Positions 1 to 6,124 of a stretch of DNA of 46,877 bases are shown piece by piece (position 1 is the stretch's first letter; each line of letters starts with the position of its first letter). Source of the DNA: a virus. A program made the position numbers and the translations under genes. The stretch lies in IMG/VR virus record IMGVR_UViG_3300008050_000078, positions 1 to 46,877 of that record; one strand, 5' to 3'. The notes beneath the pieces were generated by a model, which saw only the letters and a list, made by a program, of their open reading frames with translations, had not been told where the DNA came from and ran no database searches.

Positions 1-18
1 ATTACATTCCCATTCATA

Positions 19-384
19 TCATGTCGCATTGGATTCTCCTAGTCTGTTGATCCAGTATTTCTTTTCGTCAGCATGTGTCCATATGTGTCCAGCAACTCGT
101 ATTTCCCAGTACTCGTCATCTTCAGGCGGTACCCAGTAGTTAGGTGTGCCATAAGCATTACCCCAAGGGTCATCAGGTGGATCGACTTCATCAAGTGTAG
201 TCTCATTCTCACAATCATTACACCAGTCATAGGAATTACCTGCTTCAACTGCTTCAATAAATCTGAAGTCATCATTAGGATCAAACCATGCATCATCCAT
301 AGTTTGTACATCACTGCTACCACACTCACTACATATCCACTGTGGTTTATAGTTACTGTAAGGGTTCATTGGATTCTGGTTCAT
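19..384 (-). CDS. Small zinc-ribbon-like early protein (121 aa)
   Basis: I do not recognise a named family. The protein has two CxxC pairs (CSEC near residues 18-21 and CNDC near 55-58), the layout of a small zinc ribbon, which is an inference from the cysteine spacing. It is acidic and rich in Trp and Tyr. I chose the ATG at 384 because a GGAGG sits six bases upstream; two upstream in-frame starts lack good spacing. It overlaps the end of the preceding gene by 32 bases and is the last complete gene of the small-gene operon in the window. The preceding gene has the same CxxC...CxxC plan (CAYC, CHDC, both pairs followed by acidic residues), so the two may be diverged paralogues. Early-gene position suggests a host-interaction role, but nothing in the sequence proves one. 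Confidence 0.7.
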   Translation of the reverse strand: MNQNPMNPYSNYKPQWICSECGSSDVQTMDDAWFDPNDDFRFIEAVEAGNSYDWCNDCENETTLDEVDPPDDPWGNAYGTPNYWVPPEDDEYWEIRVAGHIWTHADEKKYWINRLGESNAT

Positions 385-613
385 CTTCATCCTCCTCCTC
401 AGCTGTCCTCTCACACCAGTTCTCGTGCGGTTCTACAAAAGTTTCTCGATCACAATCATGACACCAGTAGTATTCTATAGGATAGTCCACTCCTCCATAT
501 TCTGGTAGGTTACTGTAGTCATCTCTGTTTATGTCGTATCCTGCCAAGTGGTATTCGTAGACACCTTCAGTAGCACCACAATAGGCACAGCATTGTTCAT
601 CTCTAGTCATCAT
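353..613 (-). CDS. Small zinc-ribbon-like acidic protein (86 aa)
   Basis: Unknown function. Two CxxC pairs, CAYC near residues 9-12 and CHDC near 50-53, suggest one bound zinc. The C-terminus is a run of Glu and Asp, so the protein is strongly acidic. The ATG at 613 has GGAG seven bases upstream; a second ATG follows immediately and a GTG lies one codon upstream. The 5' end overlaps the previous gene by 11 bases and the 3' end overlaps the next by 32 bases, consistent with translational coupling. The shared cysteine plan with the following gene points to a duplicated pair. Confidence 0.7.
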   Translation of the reverse strand: MMTRDEQCCAYCGATEGVYEYHLAGYDINRDDYSNLPEYGGVDYPIEYYWCHDCDRETFVEPHENWCERTAEEEDEDEPESNEPLQ

Positions 614-809
614 CACAGCTCTCCAGTTTTGCTACGAGTTCACAGTATCTGTCACTGTCTAAGCCTACGCATTGTTGTTCCTCGTTATCAGGGTCATACA
701 TCTCGTCATCTCTATAGATTTCACAGTCTTTACAACCAACGACATCAGCCCATTCTTGAAGGGCATCGAGTAGGTTTTCACACTCATCTTTATTTAATTG
801 TATCATCAT
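603..809 (-). CDS. Very acidic cysteine-rich small protein (68 aa)
   Basis: No family recognised. Of 68 residues, 22 are Asp or Glu and only 5 are Lys or Arg, giving a net charge near -17, and there are six cysteines including CKDC at 26-29. It ends in three Asp residues. The start ATG at 809 follows GGAG with a five-base spacer, and a second ATG follows at once. It overlaps the upstream stop as ATGA. Strongly acidic small early phage proteins include DNA mimics such as T7 Ocr; that comparison rests on charge alone, and the cysteine content fits a metal-binding protein equally well. Confidence 0.7.
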   Translation of the reverse strand: MMIQLNKDECENLLDALQEWADVVGCKDCEIYRDDEMYDPDNEEQQCVGLDSDRYCELVAKLESCDDD

Positions 810-1003
810 AATAGCTCCGTTTTCTCAAACATCATTGAGTCTCTAGGGTAATCATCTCTTGTATCTGCATAGACTTCCACCTCTATAGAGTTAGCGTTGT
901 TAAGTATTACCACAGAGAATGAATCTTTAACACTAACAACACAGCACCCACCATGTGAATCTACTGTAAAGTTAGGGTCGTCTAGGCTACCACCAGCTGT
1001 CAT
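806..1003 (-). CDS. Hypothetical small protein (65 aa)
   Basis: Unknown. The middle is a run of beta-prone residues (near 20-50) with two adjacent cysteines at about 20-21; no membrane segment or catalytic motif is visible. The ATG at 1003 follows AAGGA with an eight-base spacer. It starts inside the end of the upstream gene (17-base overlap) and ends in an ATGA overlap with the next, so it belongs to the same coupled operon. Confidence 0.65.
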   Translation of the reverse strand: MTAGGSLDDPNFTVDSHGGCCVVSVKDSFSVVILNNANSIEVEVYADTRDDYPRDSMMFEKTELL

Positions 1004-1328
1004 AGATCACGTCCTTACCCTCGTTCAGTGCTTCTAGTGCCCACTGACAAAACTCTAGGTCTTGTTCCTTATAGTATTCATCAGAGTTACTACCAAAGAA
1101 GAATCCTTCAGTGTCATCCTCTCCACCATTGAGGGTACCATTCTTAACATCTTCCCGAAGTTGTTTAATGTCCTCTTCATCTAACCGTAGTTCAACACAA
1201 TTAAATGTATCTGTTCCACCCCTTTGTTCATACAGTCGTTCCATCCAACCCTGTAGGTTAGGGTGTTTACGCCATGAACAAATGGTTTTACCTTGTTCTC
1301 TACTAAATGCTAGTTGATCTAATCCCAT
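987..1328 (-). CDS. Conserved phage protein of the MGLDQ type (113 aa)
   Basis: The N-terminus (MGLDQLAF, then a WRKHPNLQGWM block near residues 19-29) and the C-terminal half (GFFFGSNSDEYY, then WALEALNEG and a terminal DSWW) match, from memory, a small uncharacterised protein common in marine myo- and podoviruses. Some annotations call it phosphoglycerate kinase, but I see no kinase motif and regard that label as wrong. It is soluble and acidic in its middle. The ATG at 1328 has AGGA seven bases upstream. It overlaps both neighbours. Function is unknown. Confidence 0.75.
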   Translation of the reverse strand: MGLDQLAFSREQGKTICSWRKHPNLQGWMERLYEQRGGTDTFNCVELRLDEEDIKQLREDVKNGTLNGGEDDTEGFFFGSNSDEYYKEQDLEFCQWALEALNEGKDVIYDSWW

Positions 1329-1509
1329 TGTTCCGTCCTTCTTGTTGTGCTGTGTATACTTCTTGCTTTTGCTTGAGTATATTAGCTTGTTTAATAAGAA
1401 AATTTATGTCCATCACCTTAAGGAAGGGCTCAGAGTCTATCTCTAATTCCTTACAGGTATCAATAATATAATCTACATATGCATATAGATTACTTCTGTC
1501 TTGAGCCAT
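1303..1509 (-). CDS. Hypothetical small protein (68 aa)
   Basis: Unknown, mainly helical, no clear motif. Longer in-frame starts exist (1527, 1560, 1581), but the ATG at 1509 has AGGAG with a five-base spacer and is the convincing start. It overlaps the upstream gene by 20 bases and the downstream gene by 26 bases, typical of this operon. Confidence 0.65.
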   Translation of the reverse strand: MAQDRSNLYAYVDYIIDTCKELEIDSEPFLKVMDINFLIKQANILKQKQEVYTAQQEGRNNGIRSTSI

Positions 1510-1750
1510 GCTGTCTCCTGAATGCATCTTTCCACTGAATATATAAGGGAGGTAGGTCATTCCTCTTACGAGTACCCTCAATAGGATAGAAGGTGTCTCC
1601 CTTATGGAACCACCGTTCTTCGTAAGCTTCTACGTTACTGTAGAGATTGATCTCCCCCCTGATATGAGCCTTTTGTAACTCATTCAGGAGAGGATCAGTC
1701 CTATAATCATAACGTTTACCGTTAGGTTTTACGTCGTTATAATTAGGCAT
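1490..1750 (-). CDS. Hypothetical small basic protein (86 aa)
   Basis: Unknown. Unlike its acidic neighbours it is rich in Arg, Lys and Tyr, and ends in a basic stretch (FRRQHGSRQK), which could suit nucleic-acid binding, though this is inference only. The ATG at 1750 lies in the last codons of the upstream gene (8-base overlap) with AAGGG eight bases before it. Confidence 0.65.
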   Translation of the reverse strand: MPNYNDVKPNGKRYDYRTDPLLNELQKAHIRGEINLYSNVEAYEERWFHKGDTFYPIEGTRKRNDLPPLYIQWKDAFRRQHGSRQK

Positions 1751-2120
1751 CAGTCATACCCTTCCCCACCATTGAAAACGATATGACCTTATCCCTCATG
1801 CTTGCTTGATACGTACGTCTGTTAAGGAACGGGTCTCTAACCTCAGCCTTATAGAAAGCACGGTTCTTTAACTCATCCTCAACGTTACGTACCTTGTATA
1901 CGTAGCCGTTCATTGGACACGGGTCTTGTGCATCCCAATCCACAGGGTATACAGCGTAGCTAGGGTAATGCTTCAGTGCTAAGTTCAAGAACTGACTTGC
2001 ATTATTGATACATGAGCCGTTGTAATAGGTTTCCCAATTACCTTCGTCATCATGACGTACCTCTATACTGAAGTCATTGCCTAAGCGAGGGACTATAGCA
2101 ATGTATGGTTGTTTGTTCAT
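1743..2120 (-). CDS. Hypothetical protein (125 aa)
   Basis: Unknown soluble protein with no visible zinc site, signal peptide or membrane helix. The N-terminal third looks like beta strands (IAIVP, FSIEV) and the C-terminal half is basic. The ATG at 2120 has a strong AGGAG with a seven-base spacer. It is the first gene of the tightly overlapping block 2120-19; a 152-base gap precedes it. Confidence 0.7.
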   Translation of the reverse strand: MNKQPYIAIVPRLGNDFSIEVRHDDEGNWETYYNGSCINNASQFLNLALKHYPSYAVYPVDWDAQDPCPMNGYVYKVRNVEDELKNRAFYKAEVRDPFLNRRTYQASMRDKVISFSMVGKGMTDA

Positions 2121-2272
2121 AGATATCTCCTAAATATATAGAACACCACCTGTCGCAACAGCAACACGCTGTCACTCTGTTTATTATTATACCGCTCCTA
2201 CTAGTCCATCTCTGTGGCCGTCTCGTGGGTCGTTTCCATCCCTTTCACCATGTAGGTCACGGTACAGTTATT
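2121..2272 (-). promoter_or_regulatory. Intergenic gap with a -10-like TATAAT
   Basis: This 152-base gap separates the zinc-finger gene from the block starting at 2120. On the minus strand a perfect TATAAT (positions 2191-2186) preceded by GG lies about 65 bases upstream of the 2120 start. I find no convincing TTGACA at the right distance, so a host sigma70 promoter is possible but weak. A 16-codon frame in the gap has no ribosome site and is not called. Confidence 0.3.
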
Positions 2273-2461
2273 TTAATTGTCTGGGTATGACATCTTATGT
2301 CCACAGTCCTTGCACTGATAGCATTGATGCTTACCTTGTTTGTCTGTTCTTTGGTGTGTGTCTGTGCAGTTCGTACCACTACAGTTATCACAAGTATAAC
2401 CCGTGACAAACTGTAGTACAATTTTGTTTCCCTCTTTGGGGAAATCTGTAACATGTATCAT
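2273..2461 (-). CDS. Small multi-cysteine zinc-finger protein (62 aa)
   Basis: The protein has six cysteines, as CDNC and a further Cys near residues 23-31 and CYQCKDC near 46-52, followed by GHK, an arrangement typical of a zinc ribbon. Such proteins usually bind nucleic acid or a polymerase, so a transcription-related role is plausible but inferred. The ATG at 2461 follows AGGAGG at ideal spacing; the longer frame to 2533 has no ribosome site. The ribosome site itself is complementary to an upstream segment (see 2467-2511), so translation may be regulated. It is preceded by the structured segment 2534-2815. Confidence 0.75.
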   Translation of the reverse strand: MIHVTDFPKEGNKIVLQFVTGYTCDNCSGTNCTDTHQRTDKQGKHQCYQCKDCGHKMSYPDN

Positions 2462-2466
2462 AAGAT

Positions 2467-2511
2467 ACCTCCTGTTTATTGTAAGCCTGTATCGTAGGCT
2501 AGACGGGAGGT
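2467..2511 (-). promoter_or_regulatory. Hairpin that could hide a ribosome site
   Basis: In the mRNA, ACCTCC (2511-2506) can pair with GGAGGT (2472-2467), which is the ribosome site of the gene starting at 2461. Between them AGCCT (2500-2496) pairs with AGGCT (2488-2484), bringing the outer arms together. This would mask the ribosome site. No other gene here has such an anti-Shine-Dalgarno segment in its leader. Confidence 0.45.
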
Positions 2512-2533
2512 TATTACTGCAATGTGAGGGCAT

Positions 2534-2815
2534 CTAGTTTAGGCAGCCTAGGACTGCTCGCCTCCGTGCATGTCTCACAAGGTTGTCGTCACGAACACCC
2601 GCTGTGTCATTACATTAGTAAAGCGGGGTTACACAGGGATGTGCGTGACGACAACCCCTCGCTATGAGGTGACATACCCGACCTCAGTCTCTGGGTCTCA
2701 GCATGTCAATGCCGTGTGTCAATCTTCGGGTTGTTCCTGAGCACCATGACACCGTGTCTCAGGCAAGGTCACATTTGTATGTAGGCTGTGACATAACCTG
2801 AGAAAAAAGCAAGGG
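2534..2815 (-). ncRNA. Structured non-coding segment, possible phage RNA
   Basis: These 280 bases hold no credible gene but many inverted repeats. The largest is a perfect 13-bp stem, 2581-2593 with 2644-2656. Inside it CCCGCT (2598-2603) pairs with AGCGGG (2622-2627) and CTGTGT (2602-2607) with ACACAG (2631-2636), in an order that implies a pseudoknot or two alternative folds. Further stems: CCTC/GAGG 2657-2669, GACAT/ATGTC 2671-2707, CCTGAGCAC with GTGTCTCAGG 2736-2763 (one bulged base), and GTCACA/TGTGAC 2768-2792. ATTGACA occurs twice 13 bases apart on the minus strand. It follows a terminator-like hairpin. It could be a stable RNA, a leader, or an origin or packaging element; the sequence does not decide which. 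Confidence 0.4.
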
Positions 2816-2846
2816 TTACGCTGACGTAGCCTTCTTCTTTCCCTTG
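2803..2846 (-). terminator. Likely intrinsic terminator after the 71-aa gene
   Basis: On the minus strand CAAGGG (2846-2841) pairs with CCCTTG (2815-2810), with an inner GCT/AGC helix (2830-2820), followed by C and six T residues (2808-2803). The stem lies across the stop codon at 2816. The long loop makes it weaker than the terminators at 3323 and 6818. Confidence 0.5.
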
Positions 2847-3031
2847 TTTGCTTCAGCTTTACGACGATCGAGCTCGTCTAAGGCTTCATTCCGTACCGCA
2901 TCCCCATTCTTGGGGTTGTTTGCGATGGATTCAACGAGATGTTGAGCCCGTTCACACCATGGCTTAGCCACTTTCTTTGTAGTCTGTGTCAATCCATGTT
3001 GTTCGCAACGTTGTTGTGTAGTTAGTGCCAT
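2816..3031 (-). CDS. Small basic helical protein (71 aa)
   Basis: Unknown. It is almost wholly helical by composition, with a Lys-rich C-terminus (KGKKK near residues 63-67) and two cysteines. I chose the ATG at 3031 because GGAGG lies seven to eight bases upstream; a longer frame to 3088 begins with TTG and runs through the promoter-like sequence. It stands alone, with a sigma70-like promoter in front and a terminator-like hairpin at its end, so it may be a separately controlled early gene, possibly DNA-binding. Confidence 0.65.
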   Translation of the reverse strand: MALTTQQRCEQHGLTQTTKKVAKPWCERAQHLVESIANNPKNGDAVRNEALDELDRRKAEANKGKKKATSA

Positions 3032-3060
3032 TGGACACCTCCATTGTACCGAAGAGGTTG

Positions 3061-3088
3061 TACATACGAGAGACATCGGTACTGTCAA
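3061..3088 (-). promoter_or_regulatory. Sigma70-like promoter
   Basis: On the minus strand a perfect TTGACA (3088-3083) is followed after 16 bases by TATGTA (3066-3061), four of six matches to TATAAT. It lies about 30 bases upstream of the start at 3031, suitable for early transcription by the host polymerase. Confidence 0.45.
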
Positions 3089-3322
3089 ACGTACGTGATA
3101 ACTAAAACAGCTATCAATTATGCCCGACCGAAGGTCGTGCCGTAGACATATGTAGTATACATAGGTATAACCTAGGTCTATCCTTAGGTATATATATCAA
3201 CCTGCTATCATTAACCCCAACTATAGATCCATCATACATTCATACGGTAGACCTCCGTATATCTGGGTAGGGGTATCACTCTTCAGAGGATTTTCGAATG
3301 ACCTATACTACCCCGATACATT
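3089..3322. other. Non-coding regulatory gap
   Basis: About 230 bases without a credible gene between the terminator of the 164-aa gene and the 71-aa gene. It holds three AGGTMTA repeats (3163-3192) beside an AT-rich run (TATATATAT at 3189-3197), the motif CTAAGGATAGACC on the minus strand (3187-3175), and a short hairpin CGACC/GGTCG near 3125-3137. The layout suits a promoter or replication control region, which is inference. Confidence 0.4.
3163..3192 (+). repeat. Three AGGTMTA repeats one helical turn apart
   Basis: AGGTATA (3163-3169), AGGTCTA (3174-3180) and AGGTATA (3186-3192) are direct repeats starting 11 and 12 bases apart, so they would lie on one face of the helix. They run into TATATATAT. 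Such phasing is typical of operators or replication iterons. Confidence 0.5.
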
Positions 3323-3355
3323 AAAAGGACTGACCCCCGCTAAGAGGTCAGCCCC
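3323..3355 (-). terminator. Intrinsic terminator after the 164-aa gene
   Basis: On the minus strand a nine-pair stem (GGGCTGACC with GGTCAGTCC, one G-T pair) is followed by four T residues (3326-3323). It begins three bases after the stop codon at 3359, so it should end the transcript from the RNA polymerase gene. Confidence 0.7.
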
Positions 3356-3358
3356 GTG

Positions 3359-3853
3359 TTACTCAGCTGTCTTCTTTATAGAGCAGCCGGGATAGAACTC
3401 ATTGAACTTGTGATAGAACCGAGCATCAGCAATAGCCGATGTAGCTCCAGCACCTCCATCGAAATCTATCCTCTTGTCCAAGCCTGGTATCCATAGCTTT
3501 GCAGCTACATGTACAAGGTTAGCTTCGTCATCATGGACTAAGTCCATTGACTCCACTAGGAACGTGGTGAACATCTTGATGATTGTAACACAATCAACCT
3601 TATGAAACACCTGAGGATCTAATCCGTGAGTATCCATGAACCCATTGAGAGTTACCTCTGCGTTGGGTCTCGCAGGCTGATACTTCCAAGGTCCCGTGCC
3701 ATCCTTATGGATGAGACGGTACGAGGTCGTATCATCTGGCGTCTTCATGGCTGCGATGATCAGTGTGTTAGCACCATCATCCCAGTACTCGCGGGTATAG
3801 TTCCGACGAGTGAGCTCGCCACCTAAAGTGTGTGGTTTCTTACGTAAAGCCAT
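3359..3853 (-). CDS. Hypothetical protein downstream of RNA polymerase (164 aa)
   Basis: No family recognised. It is a soluble mixed alpha/beta protein with no visible catalytic signature, signal peptide or membrane helix. The N-terminus is basic and the C-terminal third has a GGAGAT stretch near residues 137-142. The ATG at 3853 follows AGGAGG with a ten-base spacer. It shares a transcript with the RNA polymerase gene, from which it is separated by 65 bases containing a large hairpin, and it ends at a terminator. It could modulate the polymerase or be another early host-interaction protein; neither is shown by the sequence. Confidence 0.7.
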   Translation of the reverse strand: MALRKKPHTLGGELTRRNYTREYWDDGANTLIIAAMKTPDDTTSYRLIHKDGTGPWKYQPARPNAEVTLNGFMDTHGLDPQVFHKVDCVTIIKMFTTFLVESMDLVHDDEANLVHVAAKLWIPGLDKRIDFDGGAGATSAIADARFYHKFNEFYPGCSIKKTAE

Positions 3854-3875
3854 CGCAAGTTACCTCCTTGGTTAC

Positions 3876-3910
3876 GGAGAGGGAGGGACACGCTGCCCCT
3901 CCCATTCTCC
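3876..3910 (-). other. Hairpin between RNA polymerase and next gene
   Basis: GGAGA-GGGAGGG (3876-3887) pairs with CCCTCCC-TCTCC read on the other strand (3897-3910) with a two-base bulge. No T run follows, so it is more like an RNA processing or stability hairpin than a terminator. T7 transcripts are cut by RNase III at comparable intergenic hairpins. Confidence 0.45.
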
Positions 3911-3918
3911 TGGTTACA

Positions 3919-5631
3919 TTAAAATCCGAGCATCCATTCATTCTCAGGAATGATTACTTGATCTCGGTCAGTCTTCATTAAATCTAACCGATGGGCTTTG
4001 TTAACACCAAAGGTATATGACCTCTGTACGTTATGTACATCAGCTAGGAAGAAAAGAGTCGCATCATGGATGGCAGCTTTTATCCCGCCTCTTGCTTTAA
4101 CAATAGCAGTAGCCATTGAGAAAGAGTCACGGTTATGGATAACAAACGCCGCCGCGCTTGTACCCTTGTCGTCCATATGCGGTGAGAATAGATTAGCTGT
4201 CTCGGTACTAGGACGTACCTGTCCAGCTTCAAATATCTCATGATGATACGAAGTTCTGGAGAACTTGTTCCTCTTAAGTCGAGGACATAGCACCTGTGTG
4301 CCATCGCATCGTTCAATCCAAAGGCCTTCAGGAGAGGAGTGCTCCTTCCAGTGATCACGCCAGTACTCGACGAACACAGGAACCTTTGGGACTTTACTTC
4401 TGAAAACTGAGGCGAACTTCACACAATATGCCCAGTACATATCTGCACGAACATAATTCCAGTCGACATCTTCATCGATGTCTTCTGGTGTGGGTTCACC
4501 AAACATCTCGCTGAGGATTGGATGCAACTCTATTGGCTTGTACTTGCCGTCCTTCAGTAGGTCTTCTACTGCTTGGGCTTTAGCACAGTTGCTGAATAGT
4601 CCTTTGACTCCAGCACCATAAAGGCTAGGGGTGACTCCACCCTTAGCTAATGCAACTAGATCCTCTGTCGAGTAGACCTTAAGAGCTGGTATGTCCCTAC
4701 GTAACCCCTCTGCTACAGTGAGGTGTAGGTGTTTGAAGCTCTTACGAAACGGTAACCCTCTCATTAATGCTTCAGTATCACGCATCATCAACAGTTGATG
4801 AACATAACCTGAACTCTTCGCATCACCCTCTACTAGAATGTTAGTCTTACCAGTAGTAGCAATACGATGCCAGCTTACACACTGGGCATACAAGAGGGGA
4901 TTCCCGCCATTAAGAATATACTTAGTAGGATCAGCAAGTATCTCAGCCGTAAGGCTTTGATTCAAACCGAGACCTTCCATGTATTTCTCTTGGCGTGTGA
5001 GACTTGTCTTGCGAGAGTAAGGCATCACGTTACGAGCACGTGAATCCTTTTCCCACATCGAAGCGACAACGCCCTTAGTATCCGCATAGATACGGTCAGC
5101 CTTGTCAAAGGTAGAGAACCTCACTCTAAAGGTGCTGTCACCAATAGCATTTAGTTCTTCTACAGTTCTCACTGGGTACCGCTTATCCCGTGCTTCGATG
5201 TTCGTCTTACCTATCTCATCATATACAGCATTAAGTGTCTCGTTGATTTCAGGATCAACTATCCACTCAACTTGTTCTAATGAGTGCGCTGCTTCTTCAG
5301 CTACCTCAGACGTACTGTGATTACCCCATCGTGAAACACGACGAGGTGTCATAGCAATCAATTCAGCTTCGTTCTCTGGGCTAATAGTCAGTCGTGTCCT
5401 TTCTTTCACGACGTCATCACCTACTAGCGTGTCATCCAGAGCGATGGCCTGCTTGATAACAGCAACAACCTGATCATGTATACTAGACGTAATGCCTAGT
5501 TCCAGGCAGGTTTGCCACACGGGTCCACGAAGTTGGTCACAAATATCAGACAGGTCATATCCGTGGTATAGATACTGTCTGAGTTGAGTCATTTGAAGGT
5601 ATGACTCTACAACCTCTTTAATGGTTTTCAT
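3919..5631 (-). CDS. Single-subunit DNA-dependent RNA polymerase, shortened (570 aa)
   Basis: This is a T7-family RNA polymerase, which would transcribe the later phage genes from its own promoters. Motif A is GDAKSSGYVHQ with the metal-binding Asp at 270. Motif B is K330 to Y338-G339, with the same eight-residue K-to-Y spacing as T7 K631 to Y639. Motif C is IHDATLFF with Asp 523. A DRIYAD block near residues 179-184 resembles the T7 WRGRVYA region. T7 polymerase has 883 residues with 536 before motif A; here only 269 precede it, so most of the N-terminal promoter-binding and lysozyme-contact domain is missing or very reduced. The position of the essential T7 Arg 627 is Val 326. The ATG at 5631 has AGGAG at good spacing; an upstream in-frame GTG at 5760 has no clear ribosome site. 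Confidence 0.88.
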   Translation of the reverse strand: MKTIKEVVESYLQMTQLRQYLYHGYDLSDICDQLRGPVWQTCLELGITSSIHDQVVAVIKQAIALDDTLVGDDVVKERTRLTISPENEAELIAMTPRRVSRWGNHSTSEVAEEAAHSLEQVEWIVDPEINETLNAVYDEIGKTNIEARDKRYPVRTVEELNAIGDSTFRVRFSTFDKADRIYADTKGVVASMWEKDSRARNVMPYSRKTSLTRQEKYMEGLGLNQSLTAEILADPTKYILNGGNPLLYAQCVSWHRIATTGKTNILVEGDAKSSGYVHQLLMMRDTEALMRGLPFRKSFKHLHLTVAEGLRRDIPALKVYSTEDLVALAKGGVTPSLYGAGVKGLFSNCAKAQAVEDLLKDGKYKPIELHPILSEMFGEPTPEDIDEDVDWNYVRADMYWAYCVKFASVFRSKVPKVPVFVEYWRDHWKEHSSPEGLWIERCDGTQVLCPRLKRNKFSRTSYHHEIFEAGQVRPSTETANLFSPHMDDKGTSAAAFVIHNRDSFSMATAIVKARGGIKAAIHDATLFFLADVHNVQRSYTFGVNKAHRLDLMKTDRDQVIIPENEWMLGF

Positions 5632-5853
5632 TATTTTACTCCTAATGATAAACCAAGGACCAGAGAACCGTGGTCCCAACGGGAGAGCCCGTCGGCTCTT
5701 AATAACACAATGCCGTCGCATACCCCCGAGAGAACATAAGCTCACCGAACCTATGTCCACTCTTCGCTTACTCTTCCTTGAGTTAAGGTGAAGTGCACAC
5801 TAAGGGTCTCCCCTTAGTGTGCTAATACGTTTAACCTCGTCAGGTTGTCAGGG
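5632..5853 (-). promoter_or_regulatory. Structured leader upstream of RNA polymerase gene
   Basis: This 222-base gap holds three hairpins ahead of the polymerase ribosome site: GCACACTAAGGG/CCCTTAGTGTGC (5795-5822), AGAGCC/GGCTCT (5684-5699) and GGACCA/TGGTCC (5657-5676). None has a T run. The first contains CTAAGGGGAGACC on the minus strand (5817-5805), which resembles the core of the T7 promoter (CTATAGGGAGACC) and recurs with two changes at 3187-3175. It may be an autoregulatory promoter or an RNA processing leader. Confidence 0.5.
5795..5822. repeat. Perfect 12-bp palindrome with 4-base loop
   Basis: GCACACTAAGGG (5795-5806) is exactly complementary to CCCTTAGTGTGC (5811-5822) around TCTC. 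It is the longest perfect short-loop hairpin I found in this half of the window. With no T run on either side it is not a standard terminator. It may bind a dimeric regulator, be cut by RNase III, or contain a phage promoter. Confidence 0.6.
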
Positions 5854-6057
5854 TTACTGACGTGAGAAGAATTCGAGGCCATCTCTAAGTGTCGTTTCAA
5901 ACACTTCACTCTTAACCTCGTTAGGCATATCAGATGCATCGAGTGCTCTAAACAGCTCGAGCAATTGAGTATGCGCGTCTTCTCTCTTATCGAACACGGT
6001 AGTAAAGCGTCTTACTTCACCGCTGTGACTATGGACTTCCACTGTTGTTTCTAACAT
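5854..6057 (-). CDS. Small hypothetical protein (67 aa)
   Basis: Unknown soluble protein. It begins with a beta-prone segment (TTVEVHSHSG, residues 4-13) and continues as acidic helices. The ATG at 6057 follows GGAG with a short spacer; the frame extends to a GTG at 6081 without a better ribosome site. It is the last of four small genes ahead of the RNA polymerase gene and is followed by the polymerase leader. A host-directed early function is likely from position only. Confidence 0.65.
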   Translation of the reverse strand: MLETTVEVHSHSGEVRRFTTVFDKREDAHTQLLELFRALDASDMPNEVKSEVFETTLRDGLEFFSRQ

Positions 6058-6124
6058 GGTAGTCTCCACAAGAGAGAGCACAATCCTTAACCTCAGTGCT
6101 CAGTGAGGTTGATGGATGATACCA

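Noticed and set aside
1-18. Start of a further small gene at the window edge
   Set aside because: ATG codons occur (for example at 17) but there is no ribosome site and too little sequence to judge.
987-1328. Phosphoglycerate kinase label for the MGLDQ-type protein
   Set aside because: Far too short and without nucleotide-binding motifs.
2257-2454. Alternative 65-codon frame on the minus strand
   Set aside because: Overlaps the zinc-finger gene in another frame, has no ribosome site, and lacks the cysteine pattern.
5632-5760. N-terminal extension of the RNA polymerase from a GTG
   Set aside because: The segment is basic low-similarity sequence that also forms hairpins; the ATG at 5631 has a clear AGGAG and the GTG has none.
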